Assembly: GCA_016716365.1 (NCBI GenBank)
Contig: JADJWM010000018.1
Coordinates: 620,001-684,000 of the forward strand
Source: Chloracidobacterium sp.
Lineage (GTDB): Bacteria > Acidobacteriota > Blastocatellia > Pyrinomonadales > Pyrinomonadaceae
Length of the DNA: 64,000 nucleotides
Direction of reading: 5' to 3'
Made by a program: the position numbers and the translations under genes. The notes below the pieces were generated by a model. That model had not been told where the DNA came from. It worked only from the letters and a program-made list of their open reading frames with translations, and ran no database searches. Shown piece by piece: positions 41,971 to 50,183 of this stretch. Within the stretch, counting starts at the first letter, position 1. The number at the start of each line of letters is the position of its first letter.

Positions 41971-43923
41971 TCACCGCTTCCGGCGGTCAGTGAGGGCCCT
42001 TTCTTTTTCCAGGTAGTTCATTACGGTCGCAACGAACGTGGAATGCGACCACGTCAGGGGCGAGACCGACACGTGCTCGCCGGTGGCCGGGTCCATCTGT
42101 TCGGCAAGAACGCCCGACGGAAAGGCCGCATCGGCAACCCATTCCAATACTCCGATCGCGGGTTCAAGCTCTTCACGCGTGCGGGCGAGGGCGATGGTAT
42201 GCTCGGCCATCCAAAGCGTGCAAATGAACCAGATATTTCCGGTGAACTTGTCCGACGACCTCATGTAGCCGTCGTTCTCAAAACGGGCGATGCCGCCGCC
42301 GACCGACAATTTGTCGCGGATGGCGTTGATCGTGCCGACAACCCGGCTATCGTCCGGTTCAAAACAGCCAAAAAAGAACGTGCCGAATAGGGAAGCATCG
42401 ACGGTCGGATCGGTCTCGTATGAGCCGCTGCCCGTCTCGTTCAAAGCCCTGACAAACCTCCCGAGTTTCGCATCGTAAAGATGTGCCGCCATACCTTCTA
42501 CGATCTCATCAGCCGCCATCGAATACTGAGCGCCGCGCTCGTGATCGGCGAAAAGTTTGGCGAAGTTCGCGGCCGCACGGAGCCCTGCCGCGACCGTCGC
42601 ACAGGTGTAGGTGTGAATGCCGCGACGGTCCTCCCAGAGGTTCCAGCTCGGCAGGGGGAGCCTTAGATCAGGGTCGCGGAAATCCGACATGAAATCGGCG
42701 CTTTTGGTCACGAGATCCTGGTACAAACGGTGAGCGAACTCGATGTCGCGGTGCCGCCCGTAATGCTCCCACAATGCCCAGACGACCAAAGCGGTCTCGT
42801 CCTCCTGGATCGGGACTAGCGAACGCTCGGTTTCAGCGTCCCACGAGGCATGCCAACCTGAGGCCACGGTTCCGTCCGGGTTGTATTTTTGGAGAAAGAA
42901 TCCTTTAGGGTGAACGATCCGGCCGCACAGGTCGAAGAATTTACGCGTCAAATGCGGATAGCCCGCCAGGTCGAGCGCATGGGCAACGAACGCGCCGTCG
43001 CGCGTCCAGAGATAGCTGTAGTGGTCGGTCGCTCGGGCGGTGACGTCGGAGTCGTTTGCCGCCAGAATCGCGCCGCCATTGTCTATCTGCGTATGGGCGA
43101 TCAGAAGCGACCGCTTGAACATATTGACGATCTTCGGAGGGAGGTCGCCGTAATCCGTCTCGTTCTTCTCGACCCAGATCCGCCAATAGTTCTCGGTATA
43201 TTCGAAGTACCGCCGCGGGCCGCGGGCCAGCACATGTGAGTTCAGATCCTCGACCTCTTCCCGGGAACTGCCCGCCGCGATCCAATAATGAAACTCGAAT
43301 ACCGCCCCCGGGTCCAGGTCCGCGTAGACGGCAAGGGTCGAATCGACCGAACCTTCGGCGATCGGCCCGCGGCTAAGAAGGCCATCCTCGGCGTCGCGCC
43401 AAGTGCCTTCCTTATCGCGAAACGCCTTTCGACCGGTAGCAAACGAATCGAACGGGGGGGCCGTGTTCATCAGAAAATAGCGGTGTTTCTTGTAATGGAT
43501 AAGCGAACGGGTGGCCGGATCGAAGAACGCCGTATCCCCGACATTGTTCTCATAGATCCGAAAATCATGGTGAAGGAAAATACGGAATTCCCGCTTGTTG
43601 GCGGCCTTGTTCACGACCCGGACACTTCGGAGAAAGATGTTCTCGTGACTCGCGACCGTGTCGTTCGAGACTATCTCGATATTCAACTTCGGATTGGTGA
43701 TCGAGACATCCGAGACCAGCGTGTCGCGAATATAACGAAGCTCACGATGCCAATCGTCGGAAAACAACCACGAAAACTCGCCGTCAACCCATACCCCGAA
43801 TCGAAATGGGAAGCCCTCCGAGTGGTTTTCCTGTCCAACATGAGGGAAATAAATGTCGCGGATCTGATACTTGCTGTCGAAATTTACCAGCAGCGTGCCA
43901 TTTCCGACGGGAATATCTCGCAT
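41971..43923 (-). CDS. Glycoside hydrolase family 15 (glucoamylase-like)
   Basis: The 650-residue protein starts 'RDIPVGNGTLLVNFDSKYQIRDIYFPHVGQENHSEG', the N-terminal beta-sandwich of bacterial GH15. The (alpha/alpha)6 barrel begins near 270: 'ATDHYSYLWTRDGAFVAHALDLAGY', 'VPIQEDETALVVWALWEHY' (region of a catalytic Glu) and 'LPSWNLWEDRRGIHTYTCATV'. It lacks a signal peptide, so it is likely cytosolic and acts on glycogen, trehalose or maltooligosaccharides. It is 1 bp from the NUDIX gene and upstream of pyruvate kinase, which fits glycogen use. Confidence 0.88.
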   Translation of the reverse strand: MRDIPVGNGTLLVNFDSKYQIRDIYFPHVGQENHSEGFPFRFGVWVDGEFSWLFSDDWHRELRYIRDTLVSDVSITNPKLNIEIVSNDTVASHENIFLRSVRVVNKAANKREFRIFLHHDFRIYENNVGDTAFFDPATRSLIHYKKHRYFLMNTAPPFDSFATGRKAFRDKEGTWRDAEDGLLSRGPIAEGSVDSTLAVYADLDPGAVFEFHYWIAAGSSREEVEDLNSHVLARGPRRYFEYTENYWRIWVEKNETDYGDLPPKIVNMFKRSLLIAHTQIDNGGAILAANDSDVTARATDHYSYLWTRDGAFVAHALDLAGYPHLTRKFFDLCGRIVHPKGFFLQKYNPDGTVASGWHASWDAETERSLVPIQEDETALVVWALWEHYGRHRDIEFAHRLYQDLVTKSADFMSDFRDPDLRLPLPSWNLWEDRRGIHTYTCATVAAGLRAAANFAKLFADHERGAQYSMAADEIVEGMAAHLYDAKLGRFVRALNETGSGSYETDPTVDASLFGTFFFGCFEPDDSRVVGTINAIRDKLSVGGGIARFENDGYMRSSDKFTGNIWFICTLWMAEHTIALARTREELEPAIGVLEWVADAAFPSGVLAEQMDPATGEHVSVSPLTWSHSTFVATVMNYLEKERALTDRRKR

Positions 43924-43924
43924 A

Positions 43925-44395
43925 CTATCGGTCCGATCCCGACATTTCGGCTATCAGAAACATTGCCTTCCTGACGATCTCACGCTCGTTCTCGAATTTG
44001 AGGAACTCGAGGGCTTCGTCGGCACTGACCCACCGGGCCTCTTGAACCTCGTGGTCGTGGTCATTTACGTCACCGGAAAGATATTTCAGCAGGAACCAGT
44101 GAACACTTTTATGGATAATGCAGCGGGCACCGTTGAAGCTTGCCGTAAATGTGTACTCCGTCTGCCCTAGTTCGCCGATCGCTTCGGTCTCAACGCCGCC
44201 TTCCTCCCGGACCTCCCGGACGGCCGCCTCGACCTCCGTCTCACCGGGATCGATCATCCCCTTGGGGAGCTGCCATCTGCCACCGGCTGCCGTCAGGACT
44301 ATCACGATCTGGGTCTGACCGGGCCCGCTTCTGAATGCAACGCCGCCGGCCGAGACCTGTTTCCGGGCCGGAGGTCTTTTGACGGGTCGACTCAT
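43925..44395 (-). CDS. NUDIX hydrolase
   Basis: The 156-residue protein has the NUDIX box 'GMIDPGETEVEAAVREVREEGG' (the G-x5-E-x7-R-E-x2-E-E pattern, about residues 48-69). It opens 'KQVSAGGVAFRSGPGQTQIVIVLTAAGGRWQLPKGM', the diadenosine-polyphosphate/MutT-like subgroup with 'WQLPKG'. It cleaves a nucleoside diphosphate linked to X; the substrate is not defined. It overlaps the TlpA gene by 4 bp and is followed 1 bp later by GH15. Confidence 0.88.
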   Translation of the reverse strand: MSRPVKRPPARKQVSAGGVAFRSGPGQTQIVIVLTAAGGRWQLPKGMIDPGETEVEAAVREVREEGGVETEAIGELGQTEYTFTASFNGARCIIHKSVHWFLLKYLSGDVNDHDHEVQEARWVSADEALEFLKFENEREIVRKAMFLIAEMSGSDR

Positions 44396-44967
44396 TTGCC
44401 GGGTGCCCCGTTAACCGCGGTTTCGACCGCTTTGTCCAATTCAGCCTTTATCTCGTCGTTGAAGCCCGTAAGTTTCTTGACCATCCGGCCATCGCGGTCA
44501 AAGACCGCAGTTTGCGGGATCGCCGTATCAGCCCCGAAAATGAAGGCCGAAAGCGCGTCCTCCGGATAGGCAAGCGGGTAATCGATCTTCAGTCTCTCAA
44601 CAAACTCGGGGATCTTCGGGCGGTCTTCTTCGCCCCCGACATTGAGGCCGACAACGTAGAGGTTCTCACCGTATGTCGCCTTTAATTGTTTCAGGTGAGG
44701 GATCGCGTCGAGGCACGGCTTGCAGTAGGTCGCCCAAAAATCAAGTATTACGGCTTTACCTTTCAGGTCCTTGAGCTTATGAATGCTGCCGTCGAGACTG
44801 GTCCAGCTCATTTCATGGATCGGCTTGGTGGGCCTGGCCTGGGCATCCTTTAACGGCACGTCGTTCACCGACACGGGCTTGTTCCCAACGGCGACCGGAG
44901 CCGCCGCCGGCCGGCACGAAGCACCCACGAAGATCGTCGTCAAAACTAAGATAATTACGGGTCTCAT
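44392..44967 (-). CDS. TlpA-family thioredoxin lipoprotein
   Basis: The 191-residue protein starts at the ATG whose complement is 44965-44967. The lipoprotein signal ends VGASC with Cys18. The thioredoxin-like domain carries C82-x2-C85 in 'VILDFWATYCKPCLDAIPHLKQL', the cis-Pro region 'AIPQTAVFDRDGRMV' and the TlpA/ResA layout. It should reduce disulfides or cytochrome apoproteins in the periplasm. It is the first gene of the minus-strand group and is coupled to the NUDIX gene by a 4-bp overlap. Confidence 0.85.
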   Translation of the reverse strand: MRPVIILVLTTIFVGASCRPAAAPVAVGNKPVSVNDVPLKDAQARPTKPIHEMSWTSLDGSIHKLKDLKGKAVILDFWATYCKPCLDAIPHLKQLKATYGENLYVVGLNVGGEEDRPKIPEFVERLKIDYPLAYPEDALSAFIFGADTAIPQTAVFDRDGRMVKKLTGFNDEIKAELDKAVETAVNGAPGK

Positions 44968-45061
44968 CGGAAGATTTATATGGATATAATAACCAGCTTT
45001 GGCTAAATGGCCGAACAGCCGTGCTTTACTTTTTTTTGCTCCTAACGAGATGATTGGCATT

Positions 45062-45652
45062 ATGGCCTATTATCCCGCAGAGGTTGGCCGGCGTTCGACG
45101 TCGCCTGAGAACGCGAGACGTCCACCCGGGGCGGCAGCGTCCGGGACCTCTGCAAGCTTTGAATGCGGCACGTTTGTAAGGGTCTTCCTTTCGATCGAGC
45201 TGATCAACCGGACGATCACGGATGCCGGCTTTAGCTCGAACGGATGCGGATTTGCCGTCGCCGCTGCGGACGTCATTGCCGGGATGCTTCGAGGCCGCAG
45301 CCTGACAGAACTTGGTTCGTTGAGAGCCGAAACTCTGGCCGCCGCGGCCATCGCCGAACTAGGTGCTTTCCCACCTGACAGGAAAAAGTGTCTCGACCTG
45401 GGGATCGACGCGGTCCGCGAAGCGCTTGCAGATCACCGTGCAAAGTTTCTCCAGGAATTTCGAGGCGAGCGGCCGCTGGTCTGCACTTGCTTCGGGGTTG
45501 AGGAAGAAACGATCCAGGAACTGATCGCTGAAAAGCATCCCGCGTCGGTTGACGAGATCACGAGGCTTTGCAATGCCGGCGGCGGCTGCGGATCGTGCAT
45601 AATGCTGTTGGAGGAGATGCTCGAAAATACTGACATCAGGGGACGAAGCTGA
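45062..45652 (+). CDS. NifU-like Fe-S scaffold with BFD-type [2Fe-2S] domain
   Basis: The 196-residue protein (from ATG 45062) has an IscU/NifU N-terminal domain with three cysteines (C35 in 'SFECGTFVRV', C62 in 'SSNGCGFAVAA', C110 in 'RKKCLDLGIDAV'). A BFD-like [2Fe-2S] domain follows with C141-x-C143 and C176-x2-C179. It lacks the C-terminal NfuA-like domain of classical NifU. It should assemble or pass on Fe-S clusters, which the ACIII operon and radical SAM enzyme need. ATG 45050 is an alternative start. It is divergent from the TlpA gene. Confidence 0.8.
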   Translation: MAYYPAEVGRRSTSPENARRPPGAAASGTSASFECGTFVRVFLSIELINRTITDAGFSSNGCGFAVAAADVIAGMLRGRSLTELGSLRAETLAAAAIAELGAFPPDRKKCLDLGIDAVREALADHRAKFLQEFRGERPLVCTCFGVEEETIQELIAEKHPASVDEITRLCNAGGGCGSCIMLLEEMLENTDIRGRS

Positions 45653-45674
45653 CAAGCGTCCGTGCATTTTTATG

Positions 45675-45683
45675 TGCTATACT
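45675..45683 (+). promoter_or_regulatory. Extended -10 element upstream of CorC/HlyC gene
   Basis: TGCTATACT matches the extended -10 consensus TGnTATAAT at five of six hexamer positions. It lies 95 bp upstream of the CorC/HlyC start. There is no good -35, which is normal for extended -10 promoters. The function is inferred from sequence only. Confidence 0.35.
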
Positions 45684-45777
45684 CGTCTCTATCACTGACC
45701 GGATCTAGCGGCAGGAAATTAATTGGTTATTTACCGGGGGATAGGGGCTCCCCTGATCTTACAACTATCATTTTCAG

Positions 45778-47196
45778 ATGGACGACCCGTCTAGTTTAGG
45801 CTTCCTGCTTTCCCTAATCGATATCTCGGAACCGATCACTACGCCGAATTTCGGCTGGTCTGCGTTCAACATTTTCCTGGTCGTTGCGCTTGTGGCTTCG
45901 AACGGATTCTTCGTTGCGAGTGAATTCGCTCTCGTCGCCGTGCGCAAGTCCAGGATCGAGGCACAGGCGGCCGACGGCGACCCTGCAGCCGTTCGGCTGT
46001 TGGGAATGCTCAATAATCTGAACGCCTACATTTCTGCCACCCAGCTTGGGATCACGCTCTCGTCGCTTGGCCTTGGCTGGATCGGCGAGCCGGCCGTTGC
46101 GCGGCTTTTGGAGCCGGCTTTCCTTTGGACAGCAGAGGTAACGGGCGCCGCATTCCTTTCGTCGGTCACGGTGATCAAGACAGTATCTTTCGTTATCGCG
46201 TTCGGGTTCATCACCTTTCTTCACATCGTGTTCGGTGAGTTGGCCCCGAAAACGGCCGCGCTGGAGCTTGCCGAGCGGGTCTCTTACTTCGTGGCGGTCC
46301 CGCTCCAGATCTTTTACCGCATCTTCAACTATCCGATAAGGATGCTTGATTGGGCAGGAACCAAGACGGCCCGTGCCTTCGGACTGGAATCATCGGGAGA
46401 ACATGGCTCGAGCTATACCGAGGACGAGATCCGACAGCTGATCGTGGCTTCCGAACAGAGCGGCCATCTGAACCGGGAAGAGCGGACCCTGATCGACAAG
46501 GTGTTCGAATTCTCGGAAACGACGGTGAAAGAAGCGATGGTACCGCGGACCGAGATCGTTGCGGTCCCGCTGAACAGTACGCTCGAAGAACTGGTCCGGG
46601 CTTTCAGGCAGCACGGCTATTCGCGGCTGCCCGTGTACCGCGAATCCCTGGACGACATCGTCGGATTTGCTCACAGCAAGGACGTGCTGACTTACCTGCT
46701 CCGGCCAAAGTCGTTCAGGATAGAAAAGATCATCCAGAAACCGATGTATGTCGTCGACTCGGCCCGGCTCGAGGACGTTCTCCGCCAGATGCAGAAGGAC
46801 AAGTTCCATTTTGGGTTTGTGGTCGATGAGCACGGCGGTGTCGAAGGGATAATCACCATCGAGGACCTATTGGAAGAGATCGTCGGCGAGATATCGGACG
46901 AGCATGATGAGGAAGTGAATGAACAGATCCATGCGATGCCCGACGGCACGGTCGTACTCAGCGGGGGCGTCGCAGTCCGCGACCTCAACAAGCGGCTCGG
47001 CCTGAACCTGCCAGTTTCGGAGGCTTACACCACGGTCGCGGGCTTTCTGATGTCCGAGGCCGGATCGATCCTGAACGCCGGCGACCGGGTCACCTTCAAC
47101 GGACACGAATTCACCGTTGAAAAGGTCAACAAAAGACGGATCACCCAGGTTCGCTTGAGCGAGACCGGGCAGGAAGAGACCGCCGACGCCGCTTAG
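45778..47196 (+). CDS. HlyC/CorC-family transporter (DUF21-CBS-CorC)
   Basis: The 472-residue protein has the DUF21/CNNM membrane domain (about 20-210, with 'SNGFFVASEFALVAVRKSRIEAQA' and 'LGITLSSLGLGWIGEPAV'), two CBS motifs ('MVPRTEIVAVPLNSTLEELVRAFRQHGYSRLPVY' and 'VLRQMQKDKFHFGFVVDEHGGVEGIITIEDLLEEIVG') and a C-terminal CorC_HlyC domain. The family is linked to magnesium or cobalt efflux or homeostasis; hemolysin annotations are historical. ATP-type binding at CBS may regulate it. Confidence 0.9.
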   Translation: MDDPSSLGFLLSLIDISEPITTPNFGWSAFNIFLVVALVASNGFFVASEFALVAVRKSRIEAQAADGDPAAVRLLGMLNNLNAYISATQLGITLSSLGLGWIGEPAVARLLEPAFLWTAEVTGAAFLSSVTVIKTVSFVIAFGFITFLHIVFGELAPKTAALELAERVSYFVAVPLQIFYRIFNYPIRMLDWAGTKTARAFGLESSGEHGSSYTEDEIRQLIVASEQSGHLNREERTLIDKVFEFSETTVKEAMVPRTEIVAVPLNSTLEELVRAFRQHGYSRLPVYRESLDDIVGFAHSKDVLTYLLRPKSFRIEKIIQKPMYVVDSARLEDVLRQMQKDKFHFGFVVDEHGGVEGIITIEDLLEEIVGEISDEHDEEVNEQIHAMPDGTVVLSGGVAVRDLNKRLGLNLPVSEAYTTVAGFLMSEAGSILNAGDRVTFNGHEFTVEKVNKRRITQVRLSETGQEETADAA

Positions 47197-47301
47197 ACGT
47201 TAGTTGCCGGTTCGTAGAGAGTCCCATTATCGTTTAGAATGTGGCTGGTTTTTCATATCAAAGGGCCTCTTCGGCCTTAAACAGGAGTATCGAGAATATA
47301 G

Positions 47302-48588
47302 ATGAGTTTGATCGACCAAGTCTGGGCGCGTGAGATCATGGATTCCCGGGGCAACCCGACCATCGAGGCCGAAGTGGTCCTGGAGGACGGGACGACGGGC
47401 CGGGCAGCGGTGCCGAGCGGCGCCTCGACGGGGGAGAACGAGGCGGTAGAACTTCGCGACGGCGATAAGCTCCGCTATCTGGGCAAAGGGGTCCTGAAAG
47501 CGGTCGAGAATGTCAATGAGAAGATCGGGCGTGAATTGGAAGGCCTCGACGTTCTCGACCAGACACAGATCGACCAGGTGATGATCGAACTCGACGGTAC
47601 CGAGAACAAATCGAACCTGGGAGCCAATGCGATCCTCGCCGTATCATTGGCCAGTGCCCGGGCTGCCGCAGCGACACAGGAAATGCCGCTTTATCGATAC
47701 GTCGGCGGGACGAATGCAAAGACACTTCCGGTCCCGATGATGAATATTCTAAACGGAGGTGCCCACGCGGACAACAACGTTGATTTCCAGGAATTCATGG
47801 TGATGCCGGTCGGGGCCGAGAGCTTTTCCGAGGCACTGCGCAGCGGAGCCGAGATCTTTCACAGCCTGAAGGCCGTGCTTAATTCGAGAGGTTATTCAAC
47901 AGGGGTCGGCGACGAAGGCGGCTTCGCTCCCAACCTGAAGTCAAACGAAGAGGCCGTTGAGACGATCCTGGAAGCGATCGAACGGTCCGGCTACAAAGCC
48001 GGACAGAACGTGATGTTAGCCCTGGATCCCGCCGCCAGCGAGTTTTACCGGGACGGCAAATACGTCTTTAAGAAATCGGACGGCCGGGAATTGTCGTCCG
48101 ATGAAATGGCCGCATACTGGACCGACTGGTGTCAAAAGTATCCGATCATCTCGATCGAGGATGGAATGGCGGAGAACGATTGGGAAGGTTGGAAAAGCCT
48201 GACGGGATCTGTAGGCTCGACGGTCCAACTTGTCGGAGACGACCTGTTTGTTACCAACGTCAAATTTCTTCAAAAAGGGATCGAGGTTGGGGCCGCGAAC
48301 TCGATACTCATCAAGGTGAACCAGATCGGCACGCTCACAGAAACGCTTGACGCGATAGAGTTGGCACGCACCAACAATATGACGGCCGTTATCTCGCACA
48401 GGTCCGGCGAGACTGAAGACACGTTCATTGCCGACCTTGCCGTTGCGACGAATGCAGGGCAGATCAAGACCGGGAGCCTCTGCCGTTCGGACAGGATAGC
48501 GAAGTATAATCAGCTCCTGCGAATAGAGGAAGACCTGGGCGATTCGGCCCGTTATCCGGGAAGACGGGCTTTTTATCAGCTGCATTAG
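47302..48588 (+). CDS. eno: Enolase
   Basis: The 428-residue protein is complete. It has 'AREIMDSRGNPTIEAEV', 'VPSGASTGENEAVELRDGD', the catalytic Glu of 'VGDEGGFAPNL', metal ligands in 'LALDPAASEFY', 'SIEDGMAENDWEGW' and 'VQLVGDDLFVTN', and the catalytic Lys region 'ILIKVNQIGTLTET'. It converts 2-phosphoglycerate to PEP. A small detail is 'SLCRSDR' in place of the usual 'SLSRTDR'. A hypothetical HEAT-like gene begins on the base after its stop. Confidence 0.96.
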   Translation: MSLIDQVWAREIMDSRGNPTIEAEVVLEDGTTGRAAVPSGASTGENEAVELRDGDKLRYLGKGVLKAVENVNEKIGRELEGLDVLDQTQIDQVMIELDGTENKSNLGANAILAVSLASARAAAATQEMPLYRYVGGTNAKTLPVPMMNILNGGAHADNNVDFQEFMVMPVGAESFSEALRSGAEIFHSLKAVLNSRGYSTGVGDEGGFAPNLKSNEEAVETILEAIERSGYKAGQNVMLALDPAASEFYRDGKYVFKKSDGRELSSDEMAAYWTDWCQKYPIISIEDGMAENDWEGWKSLTGSVGSTVQLVGDDLFVTNVKFLQKGIEVGAANSILIKVNQIGTLTETLDAIELARTNNMTAVISHRSGETEDTFIADLAVATNAGQIKTGSLCRSDRIAKYNQLLRIEEDLGDSARYPGRRAFYQLH

Positions 48589-49098
48589 ATGGACATTCGT
48601 GCTGCCCTTTTGAAGGAACATTCCAAAGGCCAGACGATGAAGATCGTAGATCACATCGGCAGCGACCCTGAGAGATTTCGCGATCTGATGGATTGCTTTC
48701 TCGGCGATTCCTATCGGCTTTCTCAAAGGGCCGCGTGGGCGGTGACATATTGTGCCGAGAAGGACGGCGATCTAATAAAACCGTACCTGAAGAGATTGAT
48801 AGAACAACTTGAGCGCCACGACGCACATCCTGCGATCCGGCGAAATGTCGCAAGAACGCTCCAGTTTATCGAGATTCCGGTACGGTATCGCGGCCGGGTC
48901 TTTGACGCGTGTTATCGTTTGGTCGAGGACATCAGGCAGCCGGTCGCGGTCCGAGTATTCGCAATGACCGTAGCAGCGCAGATCGCGGCGAATGAGAAGG
49001 TGCTCTTGGATGAACTCCGGCTCGTCGCCTCCAGGCATCAAGATCGAATGTCCGCGGGGTTCAAGAGCCGGTTTCGTCGATTATTCGGTCCGATCTAA
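48589..49098 (+). CDS. HEAT-like helical repeat protein, unknown
   Basis: The 169-residue protein is all-alpha with HEAT-type turns ('SYRLSQRAAWAVTYCAEKDGDLIKPYLKRLIEQL' and 'PAIRRNVARTLQFIEIPVRYRGRVFDACYRLVEDIRQPVAVRVFAMTVAAQIA'). Such repeats bind proteins or peptides. I know no specific function. The ATG follows the enolase TAG with no gap, so the pair is translated together, which may hint at a link to enolase or at simple operon packing. Confidence 0.65.
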   Translation: MDIRAALLKEHSKGQTMKIVDHIGSDPERFRDLMDCFLGDSYRLSQRAAWAVTYCAEKDGDLIKPYLKRLIEQLERHDAHPAIRRNVARTLQFIEIPVRYRGRVFDACYRLVEDIRQPVAVRVFAMTVAAQIAANEKVLLDELRLVASRHQDRMSAGFKSRFRRLFGPI

Positions 49099-49234
49099 TG
49101 GAGTTCTTTCCTTATAATGGTGCCCGAGGTTTTATCCCGATCAAGACTCGCAGTTTGAAGCTTGAAGGGCAGAGGATGGCTAAGTGCGGCCATACCGAAC
49201 TTGATATAGTTCGAAATTAAGAGGAGGTGACCGA

Positions 49235-49624
49235 ATGGCTTTGCAGACTTGTTTAGGTGCGATGTTGAAGTGCAGTTTCGGGATGGCGCCGAGTTCATTC
49301 GTGGTTCTGCCGAAGAATCGTGTCAATACCAACATGGTGCCGGACGCGAACATAATGGACCACGTCCCGTTGGTCAATATAATGCCCTTCGGAATGTGCA
49401 GTGCACCGTCGAATCCCGCGGTCATTGCTGCTACGGCAGCCGCATTGGGAGTTCCGACGCCGGCCCCATGCATCCCTGCGACTCCTGCACCCTGGATCGC
49501 AGGTGCTCCTACGGTCAATTTGGCCTATTTCCCGACGCTGAACAACACGAGTCAGTTGATGTGCATCTGGGGAGGGGTGATCACATTCACAACAGCGGGC
49601 GAATTCACCGTGAACGTGCCTTAG
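49235..49624 (+). CDS. DUF4280 PAAR-like protein
   Basis: The 129-residue protein has a strong ribosome site (AGGAGGTGA at 49222-49230) 4 bp before the ATG. It contains the DUF4280/PAAR-like layout: 'TCLGAMLKCSFGMAPSSFVVLP' near the N-terminus, 'NIMDHVPLVNIMPFGMC', a Pro/Ala-rich middle and 'TSQLMCIWGGVITFTTAGEFTVNVP' at the end. PAAR-like proteins cap the spike of contractile injection systems and type VI secretion. No sheath, tube or baseplate gene is in the window. A GNAT gene follows 11 bp later. Confidence 0.75.
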   Translation: MALQTCLGAMLKCSFGMAPSSFVVLPKNRVNTNMVPDANIMDHVPLVNIMPFGMCSAPSNPAVIAATAAALGVPTPAPCIPATPAPWIAGAPTVNLAYFPTLNNTSQLMCIWGGVITFTTAGEFTVNVP

Positions 49625-49635
49625 CCGCCAGTACT

Positions 49636-50067
49636 ATGGAACTGTTGCACGGCGAATTTACCATCAGCACCGACAATACCCGGCTTGACGCCGATTTGAT
49701 CCAGAATTTCCTAAACCAGGAGTCGTACTGGGCCCGGACCCGAACGCCCGAACAGACGCTTACCGCCATCGAGAATTCGATCTGCTTTGGCGTTTTTCAC
49801 GGCGAACGCCAGATCGGTTTTGCACGTGTCGTCAGCGACCGTGCAACATTTGCCTATCTCGGCGATGTTTTTATCCTAGAAGAATACCGCGGCCGGAGCC
49901 TCGGGAAATGGCTTATGGAGGCCGTTGTTTCGCACCCCGAGCTTCAGTCGCTTCGTCGATGGGTTCTCGCGACCCGCGATGCCCATACGTTCTATGAAAA
50001 GTATGGGTTTCAAGACCCGGTTCACCCCGAGCGCTGGATGGAGCGCCCGGCTCCCGATGCCTACTAA
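49636..50067 (+). CDS. GNAT-family N-acetyltransferase
   Basis: The 143-residue protein starts at ATG 49636, within a longer open frame that overlaps the preceding gene. It shows the GNAT fold: 'IGFARVVSDRATFAYLGDVFILEEYRGRSLGKWLMEAVVSH', with the acetyl-CoA pyrophosphate loop 'RGRSLG', and 'RRWVLATRDAHTFYEKYGF' near the end. It transfers acetyl to an unknown amine. It may share a transcript with the PAAR-like gene 11 bp upstream. Confidence 0.85.
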   Translation: MELLHGEFTISTDNTRLDADLIQNFLNQESYWARTRTPEQTLTAIENSICFGVFHGERQIGFARVVSDRATFAYLGDVFILEEYRGRSLGKWLMEAVVSHPELQSLRRWVLATRDAHTFYEKYGFQDPVHPERWMERPAPDAY

Positions 50068-50183
50068 AATTCTTTCCAAGACGTCCGCCCATTGAGCTAT
50101 AATTTAGAAATAGCTGTCGATCGACAGCACTCACCTCCCCGAAACCTATCACGAAGCCGACCTTTGACCTCAGACGTCTTCCT

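Noticed and set aside
45778..47196. HlyC/CorC protein as a haemolysin
   Set aside because: The domain order is DUF21-CBS-CorC, an ion-transport-related family; the haemolysin label is historical.
47250..47285. Short hairpin (AGGGCC-TCTTC-GGCCT) upstream of enolase as a riboswitch
   Set aside because: The stem is short and the region shows no conserved riboswitch core; it could be a leader hairpin only.
49146..49172. Possible fourth heptad array before the DUF4280 gene (GTTTGAA, GCTTGAA)
   Set aside because: Only two heptads match and no inverted partner arm is present, so chance is sufficient.
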